Under the pieces are notes generated by a model. The model was not told the origin of the DNA and did not search any database. It worked only from the letters and a program-made list of their open reading frames with translations. This document shows, piece by piece, positions 48,151 through 57,419 of a DNA stretch of 64,000 nucleotides; the first letter of the stretch is position 1, and each line of letters begins with the position of its first letter. The position numbers and the translations under genes are program-made. The DNA comes from an uncultured Cycloclasticus sp. (GTDB lineage: Bacteria; Pseudomonadota; Gammaproteobacteria; Methylococcales; Cycloclasticaceae): NCBI GenBank assembly GCA_913060865.1, contig CAJXTU010000001.1, forward strand, positions 186,001 through 250,000, given 5' to 3'.

Positions 48151-50469
48151 ATGCATCGTTTAGAAACAAATTTTAGTGAATGGGTTATACGCTACCGTGT
48201 GGCAATTATTGTATTGAGTGTGTTGGCCGTTGCTGCGTCAGGATTTGGGGTTAAATACCTTGGTTTTACACCGGATTATAGGGTTTATTTCAGAGCTGAT
48301 AGTCCGCATTTAATGGCATTTAATCAGAATGAGTCAACTTATGCTAAGTCAGATAATGTCTTTATTCTTATCGCGCCTGAAACAGGTGATGCTTTCCAGA
48401 AGGATATTTTGACGCTGGTTGAAGATATGACGGAGGAGGCTTGGCAAATCCCTTATTCACTTAGGGTGGACTCAATTCAGAATTTTCAGAATACCTATGC
48501 AGAAGAGGATGATCTGGTTGTTGAGGACTTGTATGCAGATGCCAGCTCTTTAGAAGAGGAAGATATTCAGCGGGTTAAATCTGTGGCGCTCAGCGACCCT
48601 CTTCTCTATAAGCGAATTGTTTCAAAAGATGGGAGGGCAACGGCTGTTAATGTCACGATTGAATTTCCTGAAATTGAGCCTGAAGATGAGCTGCGCGAAG
48701 TCGTGGCTTATTCCCGTGAACTGGTGAAAAAATACCAAGAAAAATACCCGACCGTTAAGTTTTATGTGACCGGTATGGCGTTTATGAACAATGCCTTTGT
48801 AGAGTCAGGTCAAGGGGATGGGGAAACACTTTTTCCGATTAGCTTTGTGGTCATGGTTTTATTCCTCACGATCTTATTACGCAGTGTGAGCGCAGTATTT
48901 GGTGTGACCTTAGTTATTTTTATGTCAACACTAGTGGCGTTTGGCTTGGGTGGCTTTGCCGGGGTTTTATTGGCACCAGCATCGGTCGCATCTGGGCAAA
49001 TGATTATGGTGTTGGCAGTGGCCAATAGTGTGCATATGCTGGTCACGTTTATTTTTGATTTGCAACACAATGTAGCGAAAACAGAGGCATTAAAAGAAAG
49101 TTTGCGTATTAATTTAGTCCCTATTTTCTTAACCAGTGTGACCACAATGATTGGCTTTTTAGGCATGAACTTCAATGAGTCAGCGCCCTATCGAGATTTG
49201 GGTAATTTGGTAGCGGTCGGTGTCTTTGCATCCATGGTTTTTTCATTGACATTTTTGCCTGCAATAATGAGCTTCTTACCGGTTCGAGTTAAGCAAGGAG
49301 AGGATGCAGCCGTCCCATACTTGGAAAAATTCTCGAGATTTTCCATTAAATTCCATCGGCCGCTTTTATTGTTGATGTGTGTTGTGGCGATCTTGTCAGC
49401 AGCGGCCATACCGTTAAATACATCGGAAGAGCATTTCACCACGTATTTCGATCATACAGTACAGTTTCGCGTTGACTCGGATGCGACTCTAGACATTATG
49501 GGTGGTACTTTCCAACTAACGTACTCAATGCCTGCCAAAGCGAAAGGCGGGATAAGTGAACCAGCGTATCTTAATAACTTAAAAGACTTTGCAGACTGGT
49601 ACCGAGAGCAGCCAGAGACAATCAATGTGTTTGTCTTTACCGATACCATGTTGCGACTCAATAAAAATATGCATGGGGATGATCCTGCCTGGCGAAAATT
49701 GCCAGAAAGCCGTGATTTGGCCGCGCAGTATACGTTGCTGTATGAAATGTCGCTGCCCTATGGTTTAGATCTGAATAATCAGGTGAATGTGGATAAGTCG
49801 GCAACACGCATGGTGGCCACTGTAAGGGATATGACCAATAATGAGCTGATGGCTCTTGAGGACAGAGCTCAAGCATGGTTAAAAGCGAACGTTCCAAGCA
49901 CAATGACGACGATTGGTACGGGTACATTAATGATGTTTTCACACTTGGCTGATACCAATACAACCAGCATGATCGTCGGCTCTGTACTGGCGCTGATTCT
50001 GATCTCAGGCATTCTTATGGTGGCGCTTCGATCCTTTAAAATGGGTCTCTTAAGCTTGGTAACGAATATATTACCAGCGGGTATTGGTTTTGGGCTTTGG
50101 GGTGTGCTCAGCGGTGAAGTTCATATGGGCTTATCCGTTGTTGTGAGTATGACACTGGGTATTGTGGTGGATGACTCGGTGCATTTCTTAAGTAAGTATT
50201 TACGTGCAAAGCGTGAAAAAGGCTATACGACAGAAGAATCAATTACTTACGCCTTTACTCATGTAGGTAAAGCGCTTGGCATTAGTACGCTCGTCTTAAT
50301 AGGTGGTTTTGGTGTGCTAATGGCGTCACACTTCGCGATGACAACAGATATGGCGCTGTTAACGGTATGGATTATTTTGGCTGCCTTAGCCGCTAACTTT
50401 TTATTCTTACCTGGTCTATTACTGGTTTTTGATAAAAACAAAGCTAAAGTATTGGAGAAAGATGCTTAA
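48151..50469 (+). CDS. MMPL/RND-superfamily transporter, copy 1
   Basis: The 772-residue inner-membrane protein has the MMPL layout. TM1 is at about 13-35, a periplasmic loop spans 40-222, TM2-6 lie at about 226-375 and TM7 near 400. A second periplasmic loop runs 420-605, followed by TM8-12 (from about 606). The segment LGIVVDDSVHFLSKYLRAKR holds acidic residues in a membrane helix, as expected for proton coupling. Relatives move hydrophobic lipids (for example hopanoids or sterols). It is closely similar to the next gene. The cargo is unknown. Confidence 0.9.
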   Translation: MHRLETNFSEWVIRYRVAIIVLSVLAVAASGFGVKYLGFTPDYRVYFRADSPHLMAFNQNESTYAKSDNVFILIAPETGDAFQKDILTLVEDMTEEAWQIPYSLRVDSIQNFQNTYAEEDDLVVEDLYADASSLEEEDIQRVKSVALSDPLLYKRIVSKDGRATAVNVTIEFPEIEPEDELREVVAYSRELVKKYQEKYPTVKFYVTGMAFMNNAFVESGQGDGETLFPISFVVMVLFLTILLRSVSAVFGVTLVIFMSTLVAFGLGGFAGVLLAPASVASGQMIMVLAVANSVHMLVTFIFDLQHNVAKTEALKESLRINLVPIFLTSVTTMIGFLGMNFNESAPYRDLGNLVAVGVFASMVFSLTFLPAIMSFLPVRVKQGEDAAVPYLEKFSRFSIKFHRPLLLLMCVVAILSAAAIPLNTSEEHFTTYFDHTVQFRVDSDATLDIMGGTFQLTYSMPAKAKGGISEPAYLNNLKDFADWYREQPETINVFVFTDTMLRLNKNMHGDDPAWRKLPESRDLAAQYTLLYEMSLPYGLDLNNQVNVDKSATRMVATVRDMTNNELMALEDRAQAWLKANVPSTMTTIGTGTLMMFSHLADTNTTSMIVGSVLALILISGILMVALRSFKMGLLSLVTNILPAGIGFGLWGVLSGEVHMGLSVVVSMTLGIVVDDSVHFLSKYLRAKREKGYTTEESITYAFTHVGKALGISTLVLIGGFGVLMASHFAMTTDMALLTVWIILAALAANFLFLPGLLLVFDKNKAKVLEKDA

Positions 50470-50504
50470 TGAAAGCGTTTGAGTTGCTAGAGAGAACTAG
50501 ATAG

Positions 50505-52802
50505 ATGGATCGTTTGGAAAACTATTTTAGCGGATGGGTTATTAAGTACCGTGCATGGATAATTGCTGTCAGCCTGATGGTGCTGATAGCAGCTGGAAAT
50601 GGCTTGCAGTATCTTGGATTTGATAATGATTATCGTGCTTTTTTCACTGATGATAACCCTGAGTTATTGGCTTATGATGAGGTTGAAAATACGTATACAA
50701 AGTCAGATAACGTATTCATTCTGATAGAACCAAAAACGGGTGATGTTTTTCAGCCTGAAATACTCAAACTGATTGAGGAGCTAACAACATCGGCATGGCA
50801 AACGCCTTACTCTCGGCGTGTTGATTCGTTACAGAACTTCCAAAACACCTATGCAGAAGATGATGACCTAGTTGTTGAAAGTTTGTATGAAGACGCCACT
50901 AACTTGGTGGCCGTGGATATTGAAAACGTCAAGCAAGTAGGGCTATCCGACCCATTATTACTAAAAAGGTTAGTGTCTGCCGATGGGCGTGTTACCGCCT
51001 TGAATATTACCATTGAGTACCCAAAGGTTGACGCCGATAAAGAGTTAAAGGCGGTGGTGTCTAAAACACGCGACATGGTGTCTCATTACAAAAAGGCTTA
51101 CCCAAATGTTAACTTTTATATTACCGGAATAGCGTTTTTAAATAATGCATTTGTGGAAGCGGGGGAGAACGACCTGTCCTTGTTAGTGCCCGTTAGCTTG
51201 CTATTGATGCTTGTTATTATGTTTGTGCTATTGCGCAGTATCAGTGCAGTCATAGGCATCACGCTGATTATTATTTTTTCGGATGTTATTGCACTAGGTT
51301 TGGGTGGTTATGCTGGTGTGAAACTAACCCCTGCCTCCATTTCATCTGCGCAGATGATTATGGTGTTAGCGGTAGCGAATAGTGTTCACTTGTTGGTCAG
51401 CTTTATGTATGGCCTGCAACACAAGGTCGCAAAGCAAGAAGCTTTGAGAGAAAGTATTCGGATTAATTTACAGCCTATTTTTCTAACCAGTGCAACCACT
51501 ATGATAGGCTTTTTGTGCATGAATTTTAGTGAGTCACCGCCTTTTCATGATTTAGGTAACTTGGTGGCAGCAGGAGTATTTGTCTCTTTTTGTCTTTCAT
51601 TGACATTTTTGCCGGCGATCATGAGTTACCTGCCTGTTCGTGTAAAAGTGGGTGAGGATATTTCTGTTGAGCGCTTAGCTTTCTTTTCTACGTTTGTTAT
51701 TCGGCATAAAAACTTTATATTGTTCTCATCGCTGGTGATTATCTTAGCGTCTGCTTATGCGGCCACGCTAAACAAACCGGAAGAACAGTTCCTTAAGTAT
51801 TTTGATAAGTCAGTGGAGTTTAGAGTTGATTCTGATTTTGCCAATCAATCAGTCGGTGGTCTTTTTCAATTATCTTTTTCTTTGCCTGCTGAGGGTAAAG
51901 GTGGCATCAGTGATCCTGAGTACCTTGAGAGCTTAGATCGTTTTGCTCAGTGGCTTAAAGTACAGCCAGAAATAATTAATACGTATGTCTTAAGCGACAC
52001 TCTGCGACGGCTGAATAAAAATATGCATGGAGATGACCCCGCTTGGTATAAATTGCCAGAAAGCCGGGAGTTAGCCGCGCAGTATTTACTTTTGTATGAA
52101 ATGTCATTGCCGTACGGCTTGGATTTAAACAACCAAGTTAACATTGATAAATCAGCCACCCTATTGGTGGTGGGTGTTCAAGAAATGAGCAATGTAGAGT
52201 TACTTGACTTTGAACAGCGTGTGCAACAATGGATGCAAAGTAATTTGCCTGAGAGTATGCAAACAAATGGTTCGGGAGCTATGCTGATATTTGCTCACCT
52301 GACAGAAAAAAATATCAAAAGTATGTTAAGTGGCTCTGTATTGGCGTTAGTGCTCATTTCAATGATTCTTATTTTTGCACTTCGCTCAATCAAAATAGGT
52401 CTTTTAAGCCTTGTGCCCAACTTAGTGCCTGTGATTATTGGTTTTGGCCTCTGGGGTCTACTTTATGTTGAGGTTAATATGGCCCTAGCATCCGTCGTGA
52501 GCATGACGCTCGGTATTGTGGTGGATGATACCGTGCACTTTTTAAGTAAGTATTTACGTGCTAAACGTGAAAAAGGCTATAGCACAGAAGAATCTATTAC
52601 CTACGCCTTTACCCATGTTGGTAAAGCGTTAACTATTAGCACACTGATACTGAGTGCCGGTTTTGGTGTTTTAATGATGTCACCTTTTTCACTTAACTCA
52701 GATATGGCTACGCTAACAACCTGGATTATTATGATTGCGTTAGTGGTGGATTTGCTGCTATTACCCATTTTATTACTCAAACTAGATAAGGAAAAACAAT
52801 GA
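50505..52802 (+). CDS. MMPL/RND-superfamily transporter, copy 2
   Basis: The 765-residue protein matches copy 1 along its whole length, with the same N-terminus pattern (RLENYFSGWVIKYRAWII), the same membrane helices and the shared second-loop block GDDPAWxKLPESRxLAAQY through LPYGLDLNNQVN. The acidic membrane-helix motif is LGIVVDDTVHFLSKY. Tandem paralogues may form a hetero-oligomer. Its stop overlaps the LolA-like start (ATGA), so the genes are translationally coupled. Confidence 0.9.
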   Translation: MDRLENYFSGWVIKYRAWIIAVSLMVLIAAGNGLQYLGFDNDYRAFFTDDNPELLAYDEVENTYTKSDNVFILIEPKTGDVFQPEILKLIEELTTSAWQTPYSRRVDSLQNFQNTYAEDDDLVVESLYEDATNLVAVDIENVKQVGLSDPLLLKRLVSADGRVTALNITIEYPKVDADKELKAVVSKTRDMVSHYKKAYPNVNFYITGIAFLNNAFVEAGENDLSLLVPVSLLLMLVIMFVLLRSISAVIGITLIIIFSDVIALGLGGYAGVKLTPASISSAQMIMVLAVANSVHLLVSFMYGLQHKVAKQEALRESIRINLQPIFLTSATTMIGFLCMNFSESPPFHDLGNLVAAGVFVSFCLSLTFLPAIMSYLPVRVKVGEDISVERLAFFSTFVIRHKNFILFSSLVIILASAYAATLNKPEEQFLKYFDKSVEFRVDSDFANQSVGGLFQLSFSLPAEGKGGISDPEYLESLDRFAQWLKVQPEIINTYVLSDTLRRLNKNMHGDDPAWYKLPESRELAAQYLLLYEMSLPYGLDLNNQVNIDKSATLLVVGVQEMSNVELLDFEQRVQQWMQSNLPESMQTNGSGAMLIFAHLTEKNIKSMLSGSVLALVLISMILIFALRSIKIGLLSLVPNLVPVIIGFGLWGLLYVEVNMALASVVSMTLGIVVDDTVHFLSKYLRAKREKGYSTEESITYAFTHVGKALTISTLILSAGFGVLMMSPFSLNSDMATLTTWIIMIALVVDLLLLPILLLKLDKEKQ

Positions 52803-53575
52803 AAAAATTAGTCAGTTTATTGGTGCTTTTATTGCCATTGGTGGCCATTGCACAAACGCCGGAAGAAAGAGGAATGGAAATTGCGGTAGAAGGTGATAAA
52901 AGAGATGCGGGTTTTGGTGATATGTCATCAAATATGGTTATGACCTTAAAGAATGCCAACGGCGATGTCAGTATTAGGAAAATGCGATCAAAAAACCTTG
53001 AAGTAACTGGGGATGGTGATAAAGGCTTAACCATTTTTGATGAGCCAGCTGACATTAAAGGAACCGCTTTTTTATCCTTTACGCATATTTTAGACGCAGA
53101 TGACCAATGGCTATATTTGCCGGCCTTAAAGCGAGTAAAGCGTATTTCATCTAAAAATAAGTCGGGCCCTTTTATGGGCAGCGAGTTTGCCTTTGAGGAT
53201 TTATCGTCTCGTGAAGTGCCAAAGTACACGTATTTGTACTTACGCGATGAGGTCATTGATGGGGAAGAAGTGTTTGTTGTTGAATCTAAGCCTAATTATA
53301 AGTATTCAGGGTACACACGTTCAGTTGCTTGGATCAGTAAAGAGAAGTATCAGCCGTTAAAGATTGAGTACTATGACCGTAAAAAGTCACTGTTAAAAAC
53401 CATGACAGCAACAGGTTATCAGCAGTACTTAGGTCAGTACTGGCGTCCAGATTCATTAAATATGGTGAATCACCAAACTAAAAAGGAAACACGGCTGGAG
53501 TTTTCTAACTACCAGTTTCAAAAAGGTTTGTCAGACCGTGACTTTAATAAAAGCAGCCTGAAGCGAGCACGCTAA
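52799..53575 (+). CDS. LolA-like periplasmic lipid-carrier protein
   Basis: The 258-residue protein has a signal peptide (MKKLVSLLVLLLPLVAIAQ) and a LolA-like half-barrel of the outer-membrane lipoprotein-sorting family (PF17131 type). Visible segments are MVMTLKNANGDVSIRKMR, WLYLPALKRVKRISSKNK and WISKEKYQPLKIEYYDRKK. This fold carries hydrophobic cargo across the periplasm. It is coupled to MMPL copy 2, and the outer-membrane protein gene follows after 17 bp. Confidence 0.88.
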   Translation: MKKLVSLLVLLLPLVAIAQTPEERGMEIAVEGDKRDAGFGDMSSNMVMTLKNANGDVSIRKMRSKNLEVTGDGDKGLTIFDEPADIKGTAFLSFTHILDADDQWLYLPALKRVKRISSKNKSGPFMGSEFAFEDLSSREVPKYTYLYLRDEVIDGEEVFVVESKPNYKYSGYTRSVAWISKEKYQPLKIEYYDRKKSLLKTMTATGYQQYLGQYWRPDSLNMVNHQTKKETRLEFSNYQFQKGLSDRDFNKSSLKRAR

Positions 53576-53592
53576 ATACTGGATACACGTAA

Positions 53593-54786
53593 ATGAGCAT
53601 TAAAAAAGCAGTTGTATGCGGCCTGTTAATAGGGGGGATAGCTTTCCTATCACCAGGTTTCGCAAACGAATGGTCCGGGTATGTGGCGGCTGAGTATCGT
53701 TATTTCACACAATCAGCGTTAGACCAGCAGCAATTCAACGGAGGCAGCGTATCGTTTTCAGCAGAACCGGAGTTCTACCATAGTTGGAACGATGGAGATG
53801 ATGCCTTTATTTTTAACTCTTTTTTTCGCTGGGATGAGCATGATCCACAGCGTACACATATTGATTTGCGTGAGTTGATGTGGGTCCATGCTGAGCGAGA
53901 CTGGGAGTTGCGCTTAGGTGTCGGCAAAGTGTTTTGGGGGGTGACTGAGTCCCAACATTTAGTGGATATCATCAACCAGTCGGACACGGTTGAGAACCTC
54001 GATGGTGAAGATAAGCTAGGACAGACTATGCTTAACCTATCGCTTATTAAAGACTGGGGGACAGTCGACCTGTTTGTGTTGCCAGGGTTTAGAGAACGAA
54101 CATTCTCGGGTAAAGATGGGCGCTTTCGTCCAAACCCAGCGATAGACGATCACACGGCTTACCAATCTGCTTCGAAAGATAAGCACGTAGATTATGCTCT
54201 ACGTTGGAGTCAAACGTTTGATGACTGGGATGTTGGTATTTCTCATTTTTACGGTACTAGCCGAGAGCCAAGAATTATTCCAACGCCGATACCGGGCGGT
54301 GTTGCGCTGGTGCCTTTTTACGATATTATTAATCAAACCGGTATAGATGTGCAGGCAACGCTCGACGAGTGGCTCTGGAAAGTTGAAGTGATTCACCGTA
54401 GTGGTCAGGGCGAAACATTCAATGCCTTTACCGGTGGTTTTGAATATACCTTTGTTGGTGTCATGGAGTCTGCGGCAGATTTTGGTCTGATAGCGGAATA
54501 TTTGTACGATGACCGTGGTGCAGATGCGGGTGTTGTTTTTGATGATGATATTTTTGTTGGTGGTCGCTTAGCGATGAATGATGCGGCTTCTAGTGAGCTA
54601 TTGTTTGGTGTGATTGCTGATGTCGACGAGAGTACTCGATTCTATAGCCTTGAGGGGAGTCGGCGCATCGGTGCTGATTGGGTGTTAAGCGTTGAGGCGC
54701 GTTTCATATCGGCGGCTACTAATGCTCCTCTTGCACCCTTTCGTCATGATGATGTTATTCAATTGGAGTTGGCTCGCCACTTTTGA
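53593..54786 (+). CDS. outer-membrane beta-barrel protein, DUF1302-like
   Basis: The 397-residue protein has a signal peptide (to about GFANEWSG), alternating beta-strand sequence rich in Trp, Tyr and Phe, and a C-terminal Phe (LELARHF), the usual signal for outer-membrane assembly. Segments such as WELRLGVGKVFWGVTESQH suggest a DUF1302-like barrel. It is the last gene of the MMPL cluster and could be the outer-membrane end of the pathway. Confidence 0.8.
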   Translation: MSIKKAVVCGLLIGGIAFLSPGFANEWSGYVAAEYRYFTQSALDQQQFNGGSVSFSAEPEFYHSWNDGDDAFIFNSFFRWDEHDPQRTHIDLRELMWVHAERDWELRLGVGKVFWGVTESQHLVDIINQSDTVENLDGEDKLGQTMLNLSLIKDWGTVDLFVLPGFRERTFSGKDGRFRPNPAIDDHTAYQSASKDKHVDYALRWSQTFDDWDVGISHFYGTSREPRIIPTPIPGGVALVPFYDIINQTGIDVQATLDEWLWKVEVIHRSGQGETFNAFTGGFEYTFVGVMESAADFGLIAEYLYDDRGADAGVVFDDDIFVGGRLAMNDAASSELLFGVIADVDESTRFYSLEGSRRIGADWVLSVEARFISAATNAPLAPFRHDDVIQLELARHF

Positions 54787-54901
54787 TAAGTCGTCTAGTC
54801 TTAGCTTGTTTCTATAATCTAAAGAACAGCCTTTAATCTACGCACCAAAATAGGTTGATGAATGCTCGACTTTGATGCAAAATCGTGAATTCGTTCAATA
54901 A

Positions 54902-55255
<354 letters not shown>

Positions 55256-56548
55256 ATGAAGCAGATTAACTACGGTCTAATTTTAAGTTTACTATTGTTG
55301 CCGAGCTTGGCGTTTGCTGATGAACTAAATGGCGCAAACACAGCATGGATTTTGACGTCTACAGCCTTGGTGCTGTTTATGACAATTCCTGGTCTGGCTA
55401 TGTTTTATGCAGGTTTAGTGCGTAGTAAAAATGTGTTGTCAGTGTTTATGCAGTGTTTTGCAATTACCTGTGTGGCTTCAATATTATGGTTTGTTGTCGG
55501 CTACAGCCTTGCGTTTGGTGAAGGTAATGCATGGATTGGTGATTTATCAAAAGTGATGTTTTCTGGGATTGGTCGAGAATCATTATCAGGTGATATTCCT
55601 GAGGCTTTATTTGCCATGTTTCAGATGACCTTTGCGGTGATTACTCCTGCGCTGATTATTGGTGCATTTGCTGAAAGAATGAAGTTTTCTGCGATGCTGT
55701 TGTTTAGTGCAATCTGGCTTATTGTCGTCTACGTGCCAGTAACTCATTGGGTTTGGGGCGGTGGTTGGTTAGGTGCAATGGGCGTGTATGACTTTGCCGG
55801 AGGTATTGTTGTGCATATTACAGCGGGTGTTGCGGCCCTAGTGGCAGCTATTGTAATAGGCCCTAGAAAAGGGTTCCCTACAACAGCAATGCCACCTCAT
55901 AATCTAACCATGACCATCGTCGGTGCAGGTATGTTATGGGTTGGCTGGTTTGGGTTTAATGGCGGAAGTGCGTTAGCTGCAAATGGTGATGCTGCAATGG
56001 CCATAGTTGTCACTCATATCTCAGCGTCAATGGGTGCGTTTACTTGGATGGTTATCGAGTGGAGGAAATTCGGTAAGCCAAGTGCCTTGGGTGCGGTCAC
56101 CGGTATGGTGGCGGGGTTGGGAACTATTACGCCAGCTTCAGGTTTTGTTGGGCCAGGTGGCGCCTTAGTCATAGGTCTATTAGCAGGCTTTATTTGCTTT
56201 AATGCGACACAATATATTAAGCGTGTATTGAAAATTGATGATTCATTAGACGTGTTCCCAGTGCACGGTGTGGGCGGTATATTAGGCTCTTTAATAGTCG
56301 CTGTGTTTGCGTCTACTCAATTGGGTGTATTTAGTGGTTATGGTTTTGCCGATGGTATTGCAACAATTGCGGGTCAGTTATCTGTCCAAGCCATTGGCGT
56401 AGTATCAACGATTGCGTTTACCGCCATTACGACGTACGTTATTTTGAAACTTGTTGGCGTTTTAACAGGTGGTTTACGTGTTGAAGAGGAAGACGAAGTC
56501 CAAGGCCTGGATGTTACGTCTCACGAAGAAACAGGTTATAACTTGTAA
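55256..56548 (+). CDS. amtB: ammonium transporter
   Basis: The 430-residue membrane protein has a cleavable signal peptide (LLLLPSLAFADE) and eleven helices. The channel twin histidines lie in VPVTHWVWGGGW and FPVHGVGGILG. The C-terminal tail (LRVEEEDEVQGLDVTSHEETG) contacts GlnK. It conducts ammonium into the cell under nitrogen limitation. It follows glnK directly and ends before a strong terminator. Confidence 0.97.
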   Translation: MKQINYGLILSLLLLPSLAFADELNGANTAWILTSTALVLFMTIPGLAMFYAGLVRSKNVLSVFMQCFAITCVASILWFVVGYSLAFGEGNAWIGDLSKVMFSGIGRESLSGDIPEALFAMFQMTFAVITPALIIGAFAERMKFSAMLLFSAIWLIVVYVPVTHWVWGGGWLGAMGVYDFAGGIVVHITAGVAALVAAIVIGPRKGFPTTAMPPHNLTMTIVGAGMLWVGWFGFNGGSALAANGDAAMAIVVTHISASMGAFTWMVIEWRKFGKPSALGAVTGMVAGLGTITPASGFVGPGGALVIGLLAGFICFNATQYIKRVLKIDDSLDVFPVHGVGGILGSLIVAVFASTQLGVFSGYGFADGIATIAGQLSVQAIGVVSTIAFTAITTYVILKLVGVLTGGLRVEEEDEVQGLDVTSHEETGYNL

Positions 56549-56563
56549 GTAGTTTCAGTGATT

Positions 56564-56592
56564 AAAAAAGCCCGGTTTAACCGGGCTTTTTT
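56564..56592. terminator. intrinsic terminator after amtB
   Basis: AAAAAAGCCCGGTT and AACCGGGCTTTTTT form a GC-rich stem with flanking A and T runs, 15 bp after the amtB stop. Confidence 0.92.
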
Positions 56593-56663
56593 ATGCCCAA
56601 TATGAAAATATATGCTACAAATAGAATACTGCCAGTAAGAGCAGGCTAATTGAGGAGTGCGTG

Positions 56664-57287
56664 ATGATTAAATTATACGGTTACCCTAGGTCTAGAAGTA
56701 CACGAGTAGTATGGATGCTTGAAGAGCTTGGCACCGATTACGAGTTTATTAAAATAGAACTGCTAGAAGGCGCGGGCCAAGCGGAAGATTATTTAAAGAT
56801 ACACGCTGATGGTAAGGTGCCCGCAATTGATGATGATGGGTTTGTGTTAACCGAGTCGGCCGCAATCGTAACGTATTTAGGTGATAAATACCCCGCGTCA
56901 AAACTGGTGCCTGAACCCAAAACACAACAAAGAGCACGCTATGATGAATGGTGTTTTTTCGTTCTATCCGAACTAGAGCAGCCTTTGTGGACGGTTGGAA
57001 AGCATACTTTTGTATTTCCAGAAGAAAAAAGGGTGCCTGGCATTCTTGAGGTGGCACATTGGGAATTTTTGAAAGCTTGTAAGGTGTTGGAGAAAAACTT
57101 AGCAGGAAAGGAGTTTGCTTTAGGAGATGATTTTTCTGCTATTGATATTTTGATAGCACATACCCTACGTTGGGCCGACGCATTTGGTCTTCCGACAGGG
57201 TCTAGGGTATTAGATGCTTATAGGGAGCGAATGAGCGCACGACCTTCTTTGGATAAAGTAATAAATAGAGAGGCTGAGGCTGGTTAA
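56664..57287 (+). CDS. glutathione S-transferase family protein
   Basis: The 207-residue protein has a thioredoxin-fold N-terminal domain (IKLYGYPRSRSTRVVWMLEE; GKVPAIDDDGFVLTESAAI with the cis-Pro and the glutathione-binding ESA) and a helical C-terminal domain (SAIDILIAHTLRWADAFG). The catalytic residue is probably a Ser of RSRST. The ATG at 56664 has a GAGGA ribosome binding site. The substrate is unknown. Confidence 0.9.
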   Translation: MIKLYGYPRSRSTRVVWMLEELGTDYEFIKIELLEGAGQAEDYLKIHADGKVPAIDDDGFVLTESAAIVTYLGDKYPASKLVPEPKTQQRARYDEWCFFVLSELEQPLWTVGKHTFVFPEEKRVPGILEVAHWEFLKACKVLEKNLAGKEFALGDDFSAIDILIAHTLRWADAFGLPTGSRVLDAYRERMSARPSLDKVINREAEAG

Positions 57288-57323
57288 TAACACATAGCGG
57301 TCTATTCATGGAGTTAAATTCGG

Positions 57324-57332
57324 TGATATAAT
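57324..57332 (+). promoter_or_regulatory. extended -10 promoter for fusA
   Basis: TGATATAAT is a perfect extended -10 (TG-n-TATAAT), predicting a leader of about 80 nt before fusA. No good -35 was seen. Confidence 0.55.
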
Positions 57333-57419
57333 AAGGGGTTCATTCAAACGAATTATTTTCGGCATAAGCTATCACTTTTTGTTTGGATAATACCTTTTTA
57401 ACTTAACAATTGTAGACTT

